Source of the DNA: Bartonella tamiae Th239
GTDB taxonomy: Bacteria; Pseudomonadota; Alphaproteobacteria; Rhizobiales; Rhizobiaceae
NCBI RefSeq assembly: GCF_000278275.1
Contig: NZ_JH725147.1
Location: forward strand, 1,166,849 to 1,230,848
Length of the DNA stretch: 64,000 nt
Reading direction: 5' to 3'
Part shown: in pieces, positions 8,441-17,842 of the stretch
How positions within the stretch are numbered: position 1 is the first letter of the stretch
Layout of the letters: each line of letters opens with the position of its first letter
Translations under genes and position numbers: made by a program
Notes under the pieces: generated by a model
What the model was told of the DNA's origin: nothing
The model's input: only the letters and a program-made list of their open reading frames with translations
Databases searched by the model: none

Positions 8441-9775
8441 ATGACTCAATTATTTCATACCATATTTAAAGGCGCAAACGTTGTTAATCACGATGGAACG
8501 GGTCTAAGAGATATTGGTGTAAAAAATGGGCATATCACATTCATAGGGGATTTGAGTGCGCATAAAGCAGATGAAGTGATTGATTGTACAGGTTTGCATA
8601 TTTTGCCTGGCATAATTGACACGCAGGTGCATTTTCGTGAACCTGGAGCTGATCATAAAGAAAATTTAGAAACAGGATCACGTGCGGCCGTTCTTGGTGG
8701 TGTTACGGCTGTTTTCGAAATGCCTAATACCAACCCTTTAACGACCAGTGAAGAGGCGTTAGCGGGTAAGGTTCAACGAGGCTATCATCGTATGCATTGT
8801 GATTTTGCGTTTTGGGTTGGTGGTACGCGTGAAAATGCAACGATTGTGGGTGAACTTGAACGATTACCAGGTGCAGCTGGAATTAAAGTTTTTATGGGAT
8901 CATCAACAGGCAATCTTTTGGTTGATGATGATGAAAGTATCACAGCAATTTTAAAAAACACGCGTCGGCGTGCGGCATTTCATTCGGAAGATGAAGAACG
9001 ATTAAATGAGCGTAAATATTTACGTGAAGAAGACAATCCTGCTTCCCACCCTGTATGGCGTGATGAAATAGCTGCGTTAAAATCAACAAAACGTTTGGTT
9101 AATATTGCGCATGAGACAGGCGCGCGTATTCACATATTGCATATTTCAACAGCAGAAGAGATTGATTTTTTGCAACATCATAAAGATGTTGCAACACTTG
9201 AAGCAACACATCATCATTTAACTCTGAGTGCTGATGATTATGCTCACCTTGGTACATTTTTGCAAATGAATCCTCCAATTCGTGAAAAACGTCATCGTGA
9301 TCGTATCTGGTATGGTGTTGAACAAGGCATTATCGATGTTTTAGGATCAGATCATGCACCTCACACGCGCGAGGAAAAAGAAAAATCATATCCCAATTCA
9401 CCATCAGGTATGACGGGCGTTCAAACGACGGTCGCAATCATGCTTGATCACGTTAATAAAGGTCGTTTATCTCTTTCCCGTTTTGTCGATTTGACCTCTC
9501 ATGGACCCAATCGAATATTTGGTTTAAGCCGTAAAGGACGTATTGCTGTTGGCTATGATGCAGATTTGACAATTGTTGATCTAAAGCGTGAAGAAACAAT
9601 TCTTAATGCGCAGGCTGGATCGCGTGCTGGTTGGACACCTTATCATGAAAAGCGTGTCAAAGGCTGGCCAGTTGGAACTATCATTCGTGGACATAAAGTG
9701 ATGTGGGAGGGTGACATTGTAACACCTTCAATTGGAGAAACTGTTTCCTTTTTAGAAGCGTTACCAAAAACTTAA
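8441..9775 (+). CDS. pyrC: Dihydroorotase (class I)
   Basis: Dihydroorotase closes carbamoyl-aspartate to dihydroorotate in pyrimidine synthesis. The amidohydrolase metal motif appears as DTQVHFREPGADHKE near residues 60-74. The later zinc ligands sit in IHILHIS and LEATHHHL, and the catalytic Asp is in VLGSDHAPHTREEK near residue 305. A C-terminal GRIAVGYDADLTIVDL segment rebuilds the second half of the beta-sandwich. Length 444 and the motif set mark the long class I type. AAGGAG lies just ahead of the ATG. The 209-base spacer downstream is AT-rich and holds no gene that I can see. Confidence 0.95.
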   Translation: MTQLFHTIFKGANVVNHDGTGLRDIGVKNGHITFIGDLSAHKADEVIDCTGLHILPGIIDTQVHFREPGADHKENLETGSRAAVLGGVTAVFEMPNTNPLTTSEEALAGKVQRGYHRMHCDFAFWVGGTRENATIVGELERLPGAAGIKVFMGSSTGNLLVDDDESITAILKNTRRRAAFHSEDEERLNERKYLREEDNPASHPVWRDEIAALKSTKRLVNIAHETGARIHILHISTAEEIDFLQHHKDVATLEATHHHLTLSADDYAHLGTFLQMNPPIREKRHRDRIWYGVEQGIIDVLGSDHAPHTREEKEKSYPNSPSGMTGVQTTVAIMLDHVNKGRLSLSRFVDLTSHGPNRIFGLSRKGRIAVGYDADLTIVDLKREETILNAQAGSRAGWTPYHEKRVKGWPVGTIIRGHKVMWEGDIVTPSIGETVSFLEALPKT

Positions 9776-9984
9776 AAACGAACTATAGTCTTTTTTATGA
9801 ACTTATTTGTCATAAATAGAGTTTTATTTGTTGTTGTTACATTTTTATTTTTTGTTGTTACATCATGCAGCTTTTGAAAATTTAAAATTGATTACAGATT
9901 GATAAGGATAAGGCAGTTTAGATTTATAGACATTATTAAAGTCTATGAAATGCAACAAGAAATAAGAATAACGTCTTAAATTTT

Positions 9985-10653
9985 TCAATCCCCTGTTATA
10001 AAAAAGCGCCATTGTCCATTCGGTGTGATGCCAATGCGATAAAAAGCATAAGTTCCAATTTCCTTGATTTGTTCAAGATCACCAGCCGTCATAATTTGAA
10101 ACAATTCGACCAATTGTTGATTGGTCAATGTATCAATCGGAAGGGCAACAAAATAAGGCCATACATAAATATCTGCTTCACTACCTTCATCAAGATGGAC
10201 ATAACCTGAATGAAGAAGATCAATAAGAATCGCTAATGTTTCTAAACCTTCACCATCACCAGATTGTTTTTTTAAAAATTGAATAGGATCCGTTGCATCA
10301 TCAACTATAGAAAGTTGTGTTGGATCAGTTGGACTTCCCAATAAAGGTTTAAGATTTTCAATATGTCCACTTTTTGCCGCTTTAATGATTTTCTCGCGCA
10401 TCTCTTTTACAGCCAAAGGGAGTTTATTGATATTATATTCAATCTTTGGTTCGATATTTTGTGATGTTGATTCCGTTTTACTATCCAATGCATCAAGAGG
10501 AATAAGAGGCTGCTGTGTGGTGTTGTGCTTATCTTCTTTATGATAATTCCAAGCATTTTCAGAATTATCCCTAAGAGCCAAATGATAAGAATGTGCCAAA
10601 GCACTAAATCCTGAAAATAAAAATATAAAAAGAATTAAATAAAATGTTTTCAA
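9985..10653 (-). CDS. Conserved exported protein of unknown function
   Basis: A 222-residue protein with an obvious signal peptide (MKTFYLILFIFLFSGFSALA, probable cleavage after ALA or AHS near residue 20). A low-complexity charged stretch of about 50 residues follows. The C-terminal half is the conserved part: a helix REKIIKAAKSGHIENLKPLL, a stretch GEGLETLAILIDLLHSGYVH, then ADIYVWPYFV and a final IGITPNGQWRFFITGD. The combination suggests a periplasmic globular domain. I do not recognise a named domain, and I infer only that the protein is exported. The 85-residue gene at 10668 lies immediately upstream, 14 bases away, so the two probably share a transcript. Confidence 0.8.
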   Translation of the reverse strand: MKTFYLILFIFLFSGFSALAHSYHLALRDNSENAWNYHKEDKHNTTQQPLIPLDALDSKTESTSQNIEPKIEYNINKLPLAVKEMREKIIKAAKSGHIENLKPLLGSPTDPTQLSIVDDATDPIQFLKKQSGDGEGLETLAILIDLLHSGYVHLDEGSEADIYVWPYFVALPIDTLTNQQLVELFQIMTAGDLEQIKEIGTYAFYRIGITPNGQWRFFITGD

Positions 10654-10667
10654 AGACGTAACACTTT

Positions 10668-10925
10668 CTATTGAATCGATTTATTATCAATAAAATCGCC
10701 TTGAATAACTTTATCCCGCATGAGAGATAAAAGTTCTAAAGCCTGTTTTTCATTGCGATTACGGAGTAAATGTCGTAAAGCGGTATCAAGCGCTGCTTCC
10801 GCTAAGATTTCAGGTTTAATACCATTGGCAAGTCCTCCTACCCATGCTTCAGTTTGATATTCGATTGCTGCAAGCTTTTGTTCTTCAGCAATAAGTGCGG
10901 CAAGGTCTGTTGGAGAATGCTTCAT
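10668..10925 (-). CDS. Small conserved hypothetical protein
   Basis: This 85-residue, mostly helical, soluble protein starts MKHSPTDLAALIAEEQKL. It shows AWVGGLANGIKPEILAEAAL in the middle and LRNRNEKQALELLSLM near the end. There is no signal peptide or membrane segment. The amphipathic helices and frequent Ala/Leu/Glu suggest a small helical bundle or a partner-binding protein. It lies 14 bases upstream of the exported protein gene at 9985 and reads in the same direction. I cannot assign a family. Confidence 0.7.
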   Translation of the reverse strand: MKHSPTDLAALIAEEQKLAAIEYQTEAWVGGLANGIKPEILAEAALDTALRHLLRNRNEKQALELLSLMRDKVIQGDFIDNKSIQ

Positions 10926-11012
10926 AAAAAGACTCGTTGATGATAACTTTATAATAGAGCCTTCAATTTTATCAAATTTGAGTTGTATGTCAGCTTAAAA
11001 ATTTAAAAAGGG

Positions 11013-11384
11013 TTAATTTCCAAAACGCTCCAACATATCTTTTGACAGCTTTATGCCCTCTGAAATATAGCGTTTATCAGCTTCGAGCGCGGCTGATGTG
11101 CAGTTGGTATAATTTTGTGAGAACGATCGATAAGAATTATTAAATGCGGCATAAAGTCGAGAACGTCGTTCCGGACTCGGATTTTCTTTTTCAATCATTT
11201 GCACCATCTTATCACGCCATTGTGTCGTTGGTGTTGAGCATAAATTTCGCAAATAATGAAGCGAGCCTAAAATTTCTGCCATTCGCAACATTTGTGCATC
11301 ATACTGTGTTTTTTGTTGCGCTTGAAGTGGTGAACACATTAAGCAAAAAATAAAAATAATGATAAATTTTAAATATTTATGCAA
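11013..11384 (-). CDS. TIGR02301-family exported protein
   Basis: A 123-residue protein with an N-terminal signal peptide (MHKYLKFIIIFIFCLMCSPLQA, cleavage near residue 22). The mature part carries AEILGSLHYLRNLC, a WRD motif, SPERRSRLYAAFNNSYRSF and NYTNCTSAA. The spacing and two cysteines match the TIGR02301 family of alphaproteobacterial periplasmic proteins of unknown function. The two Cys (in LRNLC and NYTNC) could form a disulfide. Its start overlaps the end of the upstream Nudix gene by 16 bases, so the pair is probably one transcript. Confidence 0.82.
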   Translation of the reverse strand: MHKYLKFIIIFIFCLMCSPLQAQQKTQYDAQMLRMAEILGSLHYLRNLCSTPTTQWRDKMVQMIEKENPSPERRSRLYAAFNNSYRSFSQNYTNCTSAALEADKRYISEGIKLSKDMLERFGN

Positions 11385-11803
11385 GGTTTTAGACTCTTTT
11401 TATCGTAATAATTTTTTACTATGTCTAAGACAGAAGGAATAACATTATGTTGTTTCATTTCATTAAAGGATAACCAATAAAGTGCTTTTGCATCATCTTG
11501 AGCTTTTGCCCGACCTTTGAAAGATAAAGCTTCATAAACCAAGATTTCAAAGCTTTGATCTTTGTCATTTTGAATGATAGTTGTGACATAAGCAAGATTG
11601 GATGTCCCTAAGTGTGTTTCTTCAAATAATTCTCGTTGAGCTGCAATGATTGCGCTTTCACCATGTTTCATTTTTCCACCAGGAAACGCTAAATAATTTT
11701 GATAAGGGTTATTTTTACGTTTAATTAAAAGAAAGAGAGGTCCGTGCCTGCAGATAACTGAGACGGCTTTTTTTCTATCTGGAATTTTTAAATAGATTGA
11801 CAT
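11369..11803 (-). CDS. Nudix hydrolase
   Basis: A 144-residue protein with a full Nudix box, GGKMKHGESAIIAAQRELFEETHL in span, of which GGKMKHGE and RELFEE are the key parts (near residues 42-65). Nudix enzymes split nucleoside diphosphates linked to another group. Substrate cannot be read here; the ADP-ribose pyrophosphatase-like and (d)NTPase groups are both possible. The N-terminus (KKAVSVICRHGPLFLLIKRKNNP) is the usual first strand pair. It overlaps the TIGR02301 gene by 16 bases, an arrangement I would expect to be conserved in relatives. Confidence 0.88.
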   Translation of the reverse strand: MSIYLKIPDRKKAVSVICRHGPLFLLIKRKNNPYQNYLAFPGGKMKHGESAIIAAQRELFEETHLGTSNLAYVTTIIQNDKDQSFEILVYEALSFKGRAKAQDDAKALYWLSFNEMKQHNVIPSVLDIVKNYYDKKSLKPCINI

Positions 11804-11862
11804 AGATCAAGTGTTAATGAACTGCTAAATAGCTTACAAGAACTTTATTAAGGGAGATGAAA

Positions 11863-12630
11863 ATGTGCGGTCGGTTCGCGCTCAACGCTACGGCAAGTGA
11901 TGTTGGAAAAACTTTCGATGCACTAATGGATCAAGAATTTCCTCCTCGTTTGAATATTTCGCCAACACAACCGATCATTATTATCAAATCACCTGAAGCC
12001 TATCGCAGCAAGCAATCAAATTTAGGAAAATATGATTCTGGCTTGGTGCGTTGGGGATTTATCCCCAGTTGGATCAAAGATCCTAATCAATGGCCTTTGA
12101 CAGTGAATATTCGTTCTGAAACTGTTATGGAAAAAAAATCTTTTCGTAATGCCTTAAAGTATCATCGCATTATTATTCCTGCAACGGGATTTTATGAATG
12201 GAAAAAAAATTCTTTTGGACTGTCTCAACCTTATTATATTCACAGAAAAAATAAATCTCTTTTGGGTTTTGCAGGTCTTATGGAAGCATGGAGTGGTATA
12301 GAAGGTTCGCAAATTGACACAGCCGCTATTTTAACGCGCCAAGCCGTGCCACCTTTTTCCAATATTCATCGGCGTATGCCTGTCATGGTCTATCACGAGG
12401 ATATTGATTTTTGGCTTGATTGGAGAAATTATCATCCTTCAGAAATAAAATACATATTTGAGAAATCACAACGAGAAGATTTTGATATTTATCCCATTTC
12501 TCGCAAGATCAATGATCCTCATTATTTTGGTGAGGATGCACATGTTAAAATCACAATAGATGAACAAAATGCTTTCGATAAAAATAATCAAGATAACCAA
12601 TTTTCTTTGTTTAAAGAGCTTGGAAAATAA
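11863..12630 (+). CDS. SOS-response-associated peptidase family (YedK/HMCES) protein
   Basis: SRAP proteins form a covalent thiazolidine link through Cys2 to abasic sites in single-stranded DNA, protecting them during replication. The N-terminus MCGRFAL supplies the invariant Cys2. Later conserved pieces are VNIRSETV, PATGFYEW with the active-site Glu, and HRRMPVMV with the active-site His. The open frame extends back to an ATG at 11857, but that would put two residues before Cys. The AGGGAG ribosome site at 11851-11856 abuts that ATG and is six bases from ATG 11863. Both facts fix the start at 11863 (255 residues). The gene stands alone, divergent from the Nudix gene. Confidence 0.93.
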   Translation: MCGRFALNATASDVGKTFDALMDQEFPPRLNISPTQPIIIIKSPEAYRSKQSNLGKYDSGLVRWGFIPSWIKDPNQWPLTVNIRSETVMEKKSFRNALKYHRIIIPATGFYEWKKNSFGLSQPYYIHRKNKSLLGFAGLMEAWSGIEGSQIDTAAILTRQAVPPFSNIHRRMPVMVYHEDIDFWLDWRNYHPSEIKYIFEKSQREDFDIYPISRKINDPHYFGEDAHVKITIDEQNAFDKNNQDNQFSLFKELGK

Positions 12631-12763
12631 TAATATGGGATCAAACGATAGGGTTCATAGTTCGCCATAGTGTAAAAGTTTAAAATAGGGTATCTCACCT
12701 CGTTAGTCACTCTTTATGTGATGGCAAAATTTAAAAAAAGCAAAGACATATATTGAAAGAGAC

Positions 12764-14275
12764 ATGATGACGAATTTGCGCTTTTATAATACGCTTACGC
12801 GAAAAAAAGAAGAATTTCATCCGATTGATGAAACAAAGGTTCGTCTTTATGTTTGTGGTCCTACTGTTTACGATTATGCGCATATTGGCAATGCACGTCC
12901 TGTCATTGTTTTTGACATTTTGTTTCGTCTTTTACGTTCAATTTATGGCCCTCAAAATGTGATCTATGCGCGCAATATTACCGATGTTGATGATAAAATA
13001 AATGCGCGTGCTAAGCGTGATTATCCAGAACTTCCTCTCAATGACGCGATAAAAAAAGTTACAGAAAATACGAATAAACAATTTCAAAATGATGTGACTT
13101 TACTGGGATGTTTGCCACCGACCAGTCAACCACGTGCAACCGATCATTTACATGAAATGCGTACGATGATTGAACGTTTGATTGACAAAGGCCACGCCTA
13201 TGTGGCTGAAGATCATGTCCTTTTTTCTGTTTCATCTATGGGACAACATCCTGCTTATGGTGCATTGGCGCGTCGCACTCTTGATGAAATGATTGCAGGT
13301 GCGCGTGTTGATGTTGCCGCCTATAAACGTGATGAAATGGATTTCGTTTTATGGAAACCTTCACGTGATCATGAGCCAGGTTGGCCATCACCTGCTGGCA
13401 TTGTTTCTGACGGTCGGCCAGGTTGGCATATTGAATGCTCAGCGATGTCTATGGCAAAACTTTTGCAGCCTTATGGCGGCGGACTTCAATGTGATGATCC
13501 AACGCTTAATGTGTTTGATATTCATGGTGGAGGAATAGATCTTGTCTTTCCCCATCATGAAAATGAAATTGCGCAAAGTTGTTCTGCTTTTGGAGCGGAG
13601 CGTATGGCTAATTTTTGGATGCATAATGGTTTTTTGCAGGTTGAAGGACAGAAAATGTCAAAAAGCTTAGGAAATTTTATAACCATTCGAAATGTTGTTG
13701 AAACGAAATTAGCGGAATTTCCAAAACAGTTGGACAATGTGTTAAAAAACCAATGGGCAGGACTTGCCGCGCGATTTTCTATGCTTCAAACTCATTATCG
13801 TGAACCTCTCAACTGGACTGCACAAAGATTGGAGCAATCGAGTAGAGAATTGTATTCTTGGTATCACTTCTTAAGACAGAGCACGTTTAAACGAGAGTTT
13901 TATGAAAAAAATGAGGATATTATACAAGCTTTAAGTGAGGATCTTAATACATCTCAAGCTATCACATTTTTACGACAATATTATAAACAAGGTGATGCAC
14001 AAGCATTAGGTGATGGATTGAGATTGATTGGTTTATTGCATGAAGATTGGGTGAAAATAAAAGAGTGTCCTTTATTTAAAAAAGATATTGAATTGGATAC
14101 CGATTATATTTCACAAAAAATTGCACAGCGACTGGATTTTATCCGTGATAAACAATGGGCAAAGGCGGACCAAATTCGTGATGAATTGGCTTTAAAAAAT
14201 ATTGTTCTTCAAGATGTAAAAGATCCGCAATCGGGAGAAAAAATCACACGGTGGGAACCAAAAATTAAAAATTGA
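12764..14275 (+). CDS. cysS: Cysteinyl-tRNA synthetase
   Basis: CysRS charges tRNA-Cys. The class I signatures are HIGNARP near residue 41 and KMSKSLG near residue 295. The zinc ligand region begins with [11 protein letters not shown], and further ligands lie in WHIECSAMS and [11 protein letters not shown]. The C-terminal anticodon-binding helices run to residue 503, a normal length. Start could be ATG 12764 or the second ATG at 12767; both keep the [13 protein letters not shown] opening. The preceding 130-base spacer shows no other gene. Confidence 0.97.
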   Translation: MMTNLRFYNTLTRKKEEFHPIDETKVRLYVCGPTVYDYAHIGNARPVIVFDILFRLLRSIYGPQNVIYARNITDVDDKINARAKRDYPELPLNDAIKKVTENTNKQFQNDVTLLGCLPPTSQPRATDHLHEMRTMIERLIDKGHAYVAEDHVLFSVSSMGQHPAYGALARRTLDEMIAGARVDVAAYKRDEMDFVLWKPSRDHEPGWPSPAGIVSDGRPGWHIECSAMSMAKLLQPYGGGLQCDDPTLNVFDIHGGGIDLVFPHHENEIAQSCSAFGAERMANFWMHNGFLQVEGQKMSKSLGNFITIRNVVETKLAEFPKQLDNVLKNQWAGLAARFSMLQTHYREPLNWTAQRLEQSSRELYSWYHFLRQSTFKREFYEKNEDIIQALSEDLNTSQAITFLRQYYKQGDAQALGDGLRLIGLLHEDWVKIKECPLFKKDIELDTDYISQKIAQRLDFIRDKQWAKADQIRDELALKNIVLQDVKDPQSGEKITRWEPKIKN

Positions 14276-14308
14276 CAGTTTGAAGGTAGTAAATGGGGTA
14301 AAGCATAT

Positions 14309-14980
14309 ATGGAAGAAATCTATCTTTATGGTTATGTTGCTTTAAAACTCAGTGTGGGGCTGGCTGTTTTTTTACTTATTTTAAGAACATCGGGCAGGGG
14401 TAGTTTAAGCCAAATGACTCCAATTGATCTGATTAGCAATTTCGTCATGGGAGGTATCATTGGTGGCGTCATTTATAATCCTGAAATTAGTGTCATTGAA
14501 TTGGTAATCGTTTTGCTAATCTGGCAAATTTTAATCATTATTATTAATGTCTTGAGACGTCACTCTACTTTTTTTCATCGTATTGTTGCAGGTGGCGATG
14601 TCGCCCTTGTTTTAGATGGAAAATATCAAATGGATGAAATTAAAAGATTGAATATTGATATGAGCGATCTTGCAACCATGCTAAGAATTAAGGGATGCAG
14701 TTTGCATGAAGTCGCTTTCGCCAGACTTGAATCGAACGGCGATTTATCAGTTATTCGTAAACAGGACGATAAAAGTTCTACAATCCTTATTAAAAATGGA
14801 TGTGTGATTGAAGGTGCTTTAGAGGAAATTGGCAAAACAAAAACATGGCTAAAGCAACAAATGAAAAAACACAATACTAAAGTTGAAGACATATTTGCGG
14901 CAGAATGGTATAAAGAAAAAGGCGTAAATGGTAAAATGCGCAGCGGATTGTTTCTCGTACCAGATAAGAAAACAACGTAA
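14309..14980 (+). CDS. DUF421 (YetF-like) membrane protein
   Basis: A 223-residue protein with three N-terminal membrane segments (about 8-26, 40-58 and 63-82). The signature LRTSGRGSLSQMTPIDLISN lies near residues 25-44. A cytoplasmic domain with SDLATMLRIKGCSLHEVAFARLE follows, the typical DUF421 core. The related Bacillus YetF/YdfS proteins act in spore membranes or stress, but no role is known in alphaproteobacteria. It follows cysS by 33 bases in the same direction. Its spacer to the broken rarD gene is only about 80 bases and nearly all A/T. Confidence 0.85.
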   Translation: MEEIYLYGYVALKLSVGLAVFLLILRTSGRGSLSQMTPIDLISNFVMGGIIGGVIYNPEISVIELVIVLLIWQILIIIINVLRRHSTFFHRIVAGGDVALVLDGKYQMDEIKRLNIDMSDLATMLRIKGCSLHEVAFARLESNGDLSVIRKQDDKSSTILIKNGCVIEGALEEIGKTKTWLKQQMKKHNTKVEDIFAAEWYKEKGVNGKMRSGLFLVPDKKTT

Positions 14981-15062
14981 ACATTTTAAAATTTTTTTTA
15001 AATTTAGTTTTTTTAAAAAATATCTTTAAAATTAAAGCTCAATGTTTATGGAGGAAACGATC

Positions 15063-15985
15063 ATGGAGAAGAATAACGTTTTTTTAAAATTAATATCTCA
15101 CGATCAATGCGTCATGTTTGTGCATCATCTAAATTTTCAGGATTTGGCGCAGCGTTAGGTGCTTATATCATATGGGGCTTTTTCCTACTTATGTGAAAAT
15201 GCTTGCTCATATGTCCATGATAGAAGTTGTGGCTCATCGCATTTATGGTCGTTACCGTCCATTTTGCTCATTCTGGTTTTGATGAAAGATATGAAGAGTT
15301 TATTAGATGCAATTAAATCTCTTTTTGTCATTGGAATGGTTTGTCTTACTTCGATTCTTATCAGCTTAATTAGAGCGTTTATATTTGGGTCATTACCAAT
15401 AATCACGCTGTAGATTCTGCATTTGGCTATTAAATAACACTAATTTTTTAAAGCTATATTGGTTTTATTTTTCTTCCGTGAAGCACTTATAATGGGGCAG
15501 TGGTTCGCTGAAGCACTTGCTATTATAGCTGTTTTTATTTTGACCTATCATGTAGGAGGACTGCCTTTGGTTTCATTGTTATTACCTTTAACTTTTGGAT
15601 TTTGCGCAATTTGTAAAAACTTATTCCTATTGCCCAACACAAAGTTTTGCCCTTGAGACATTTTTGTTATTATTACCAATACTTGCTGTTGCTGTTTATT
15701 TTTATCAATAGAAAATTATCATTTAGCCTATGGGTCTGTTCAAGACAAATTTTGCTAACTTTAGCAGGACCTTTAACAGCAATACTATTTTTTCTTTTTG
15801 CCATAGGTGCACAAAAACTCAATCTTATTACTTTTTAATTGATGGAGGATATCACACCAAGTTTTGTATTTTTTATTGCTGTATTTTTATTTCATGAACC
15901 AATTTCAAGCATTCAATTGACCGTCTTTTCCTTTATTTGGCTTGGTCTTATGATCTATAGATGGTCGAGTTTAAAAGCTGCGTAA
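15063..15985 (+). pseudogene. RarD-type EamA/DMT permease, multiply frameshifted
   Basis: Translated pieces from several frames line up in order with a RarD-like transporter. SGFGAALGAYIIWG starts near 15135. PTYVKMLAHMSMIEVVAHRI follows in another frame from about 15184. WSLPSILLILVLMKDMKSLL is in a third frame from about 15246. The segment at 15483-15650 reads MGQWFAEALAIIAVFILTYH and VGGLPLVSLLLPLTFGF. The end, MEDITPSFVFFIAVFLFHEP and LGLMIYRW, closes at the stop at 15983-15985. At least three frameshifts plus in-frame stops make an intact product impossible. A GGAGG site still precedes ATG 15063. The family exports amino-acid-like or drug compounds; the function here is lost. Confidence 0.85.
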
Positions 15986-16085
15986 TTCTATTGGTGTGCA
16001 ATATTTTATAAAAGTGCTCTATCTATCATTCGAAAAGCATTTAAATGTTAAACTATGATTTGACAGATTATAATAGAGTAACAAT

Positions 16086-16667
16086 TTAGGATAATGCATT
16101 TAAACGGATGGCTTCACGATTGAGACACTCTAAAATTATTGTAATATCCATGACCATAAGAGGATTTATTTTTTCTGGCGTATGAATAAAACCTTCTTTT
16201 TGCATATGATCAATAAGCTTGGTGATGGGTGCCCAAAAATTATCAACATTCGCAAATGCCATCGGCTTTTTATGGCGCCCTAGTTGCGCCCATGTCATCA
16301 TTTCCACAATTTCTTCAAGGGTTCCAATGCCACCAGGAAGTGCAATAAAAGCATCAGAACGTTCGAACATAAGATGTTTTCTTTGATGCATATTGTCAGT
16401 GATAATCAGTTCATCAACATCGTTTAATTTATCTTGAGAGGTTTCTATGTTAATTAAAAATTGTGGTATAATTCCTATGACTTTACCACCATTTTCTCTT
16501 ACAGCTTTAGAGACGACCCCCATAATTCCATTAGAACCTCCGCCATAGACCAATTGGATATCGGCTTTTGCAAGAAGTGTTCCAAGTTTATATGCGCTTT
16601 CAACATAATGAGGATTATTGCCTAACGAAGAGCCGCAATAAACACATATTGATTTTATTTTTTTCAT
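16086..16667 (-). CDS. LOG-family TIGR00730 Rossmann-fold protein
   Basis: A 193-residue protein of the LOG family, related to cytokinin riboside 5'-monophosphate phosphoribohydrolases. It shows CVYCGSSLGNNPHYVESA at the N-terminus, LVYGGGSNGIMGVV near residues 39-52, and ALPGGIGTLEEIVEMMTWAQ near residues 108-127. The last is the PGGxGTxxE catalytic motif. Family enzymes split a ribose 5-phosphate group from nucleotides such as AMP derivatives. In bacteria without plant contacts the role is unclear, possibly nucleotide salvage. It is convergent with the broken rarD gene and divergent from the LysM protein gene. Confidence 0.9.
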   Translation of the reverse strand: MKKIKSICVYCGSSLGNNPHYVESAYKLGTLLAKADIQLVYGGGSNGIMGVVSKAVRENGGKVIGIIPQFLINIETSQDKLNDVDELIITDNMHQRKHLMFERSDAFIALPGGIGTLEEIVEMMTWAQLGRHKKPMAFANVDNFWAPITKLIDHMQKEGFIHTPEKINPLMVMDITIILECLNREAIRLNALS

Positions 16668-16851
16668 AAAACAAAATTAAAGTAAAAGAAAAAAAACGTC
16701 AAGTTTTACACTATTTAACTCTTTGGTTTTTAAGTATTTGACGTTTCTTTTTTCAACATTTTGAGTTGTTTGATGACAAATTAGTTTTATATTGTCTATG
16801 ATAATAAACTCTTAAATTATGTAACATGATACAAAATATTGGAAATATCTC

Positions 16852-17799
16852 ATGGTTATTCAACGAAACATAATGCGATTCATTGCGATTTTTTTTGTCC
16901 TTAGCGGGCTTATGTTTTGTGTTGGTCTGCAACAAGGTATCGCACAGTCAATATCAAAAATAGTAGTGCCTGAATTTTCAAAATTTTTTATAAATGAAAA
17001 GAACTATGCCGTTGTGATGGGAAAAACATCTCCTGATGTAAAAGTAGAACTTTTGCAAGGAGCGCGTAAATTAGGAGAAGCCCAATCGGATGCACAAGGT
17101 TCCTTTACGATTACATTCAATAAACGTCTTGCTAGAGGACAATATCGATTTGTATTACGTGCAATAGAACATGGAAAATTATCAGTCACCTCACCTCAAA
17201 CTGTTACTGTATTGATTTTTGGTGCAGGAAATGACTTGATGATTGCGTTGTTGCAGGATCCAGCTGAACCTCCCAAAATCATATCCGACACAAATCATTT
17301 TATTCGACATAATCAAAATGTTGAGGATGATTTTAATATTCATCGTATAAACTATCAAAATCATCGCTTGAGCATTGATGGACGTGGTCCAAGTGATTTT
17401 TTGGTGATGGTTAGCCTCGGAGATACGCGTATTGGCTCTGAAAAGATTGACGCATTAGGAAATTTTAAATTTTCGCGTTCACTAACGATGATGCCAGGTG
17501 ATATGATTATTCGTCTGGAATATATCAATATTAAAGGTGAAACGGTTCAAACAATTGATATTCCGTTTTTCCATAGACAACAAAATAAAAATATATATCA
17601 AGTTTATCAAGATGATCGCCAGGTTCGAACTGTAAAAGTAAAAAAAGGGGATAGTCTATCAAAAATGGCGCAAAAAATTTACGGTAATAGTCGTTTGGAC
17701 GAGAAAATTTTTCTCGCTAATCGCAATGTGCTAAAACATAAGAATCAAATTGTTATAGGACAGGAATTAATTATTCCCTCAATCGATCAAGTACAGTAA
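16852..17799 (+). CDS. Exported LysM-domain protein
   Basis: A 315-residue protein with an N-terminal hydrophobic segment (RFIAIFFVLSGLMFCVGLQQ, about residues 9-28) that is a signal peptide or anchor. The middle part has two repeated beta-rich units, GKTSPDVKVELLQGARKLGE... near residues 59-95 and GRGPSDFLVMVSLGDTRIGS near 179-198, resembling Ig-like or carboxypeptidase-regulatory folds. The C-terminus is a LysM domain, VKVKKGDSLSKMAQKIYG and IVIGQELIIP, which binds peptidoglycan glycans. Length and architecture match the longer LysM proteins common in Hyphomicrobiales. The protein is likely periplasmic and cell-wall-bound. The Atm1-type transporter follows 43 bases downstream in the same direction. 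Confidence 0.82.
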   Translation: MVIQRNIMRFIAIFFVLSGLMFCVGLQQGIAQSISKIVVPEFSKFFINEKNYAVVMGKTSPDVKVELLQGARKLGEAQSDAQGSFTITFNKRLARGQYRFVLRAIEHGKLSVTSPQTVTVLIFGAGNDLMIALLQDPAEPPKIISDTNHFIRHNQNVEDDFNIHRINYQNHRLSIDGRGPSDFLVMVSLGDTRIGSEKIDALGNFKFSRSLTMMPGDMIIRLEYINIKGETVQTIDIPFFHRQQNKNIYQVYQDDRQVRTVKVKKGDSLSKMAQKIYGNSRLDEKIFLANRNVLKHKNQIVIGQELIIPSIDQVQ

Positions 17800-17842
17800 T
17801 TATGGATAAGCGCATTATTGTTGTGTTCTTAGTGAAAGCCCA

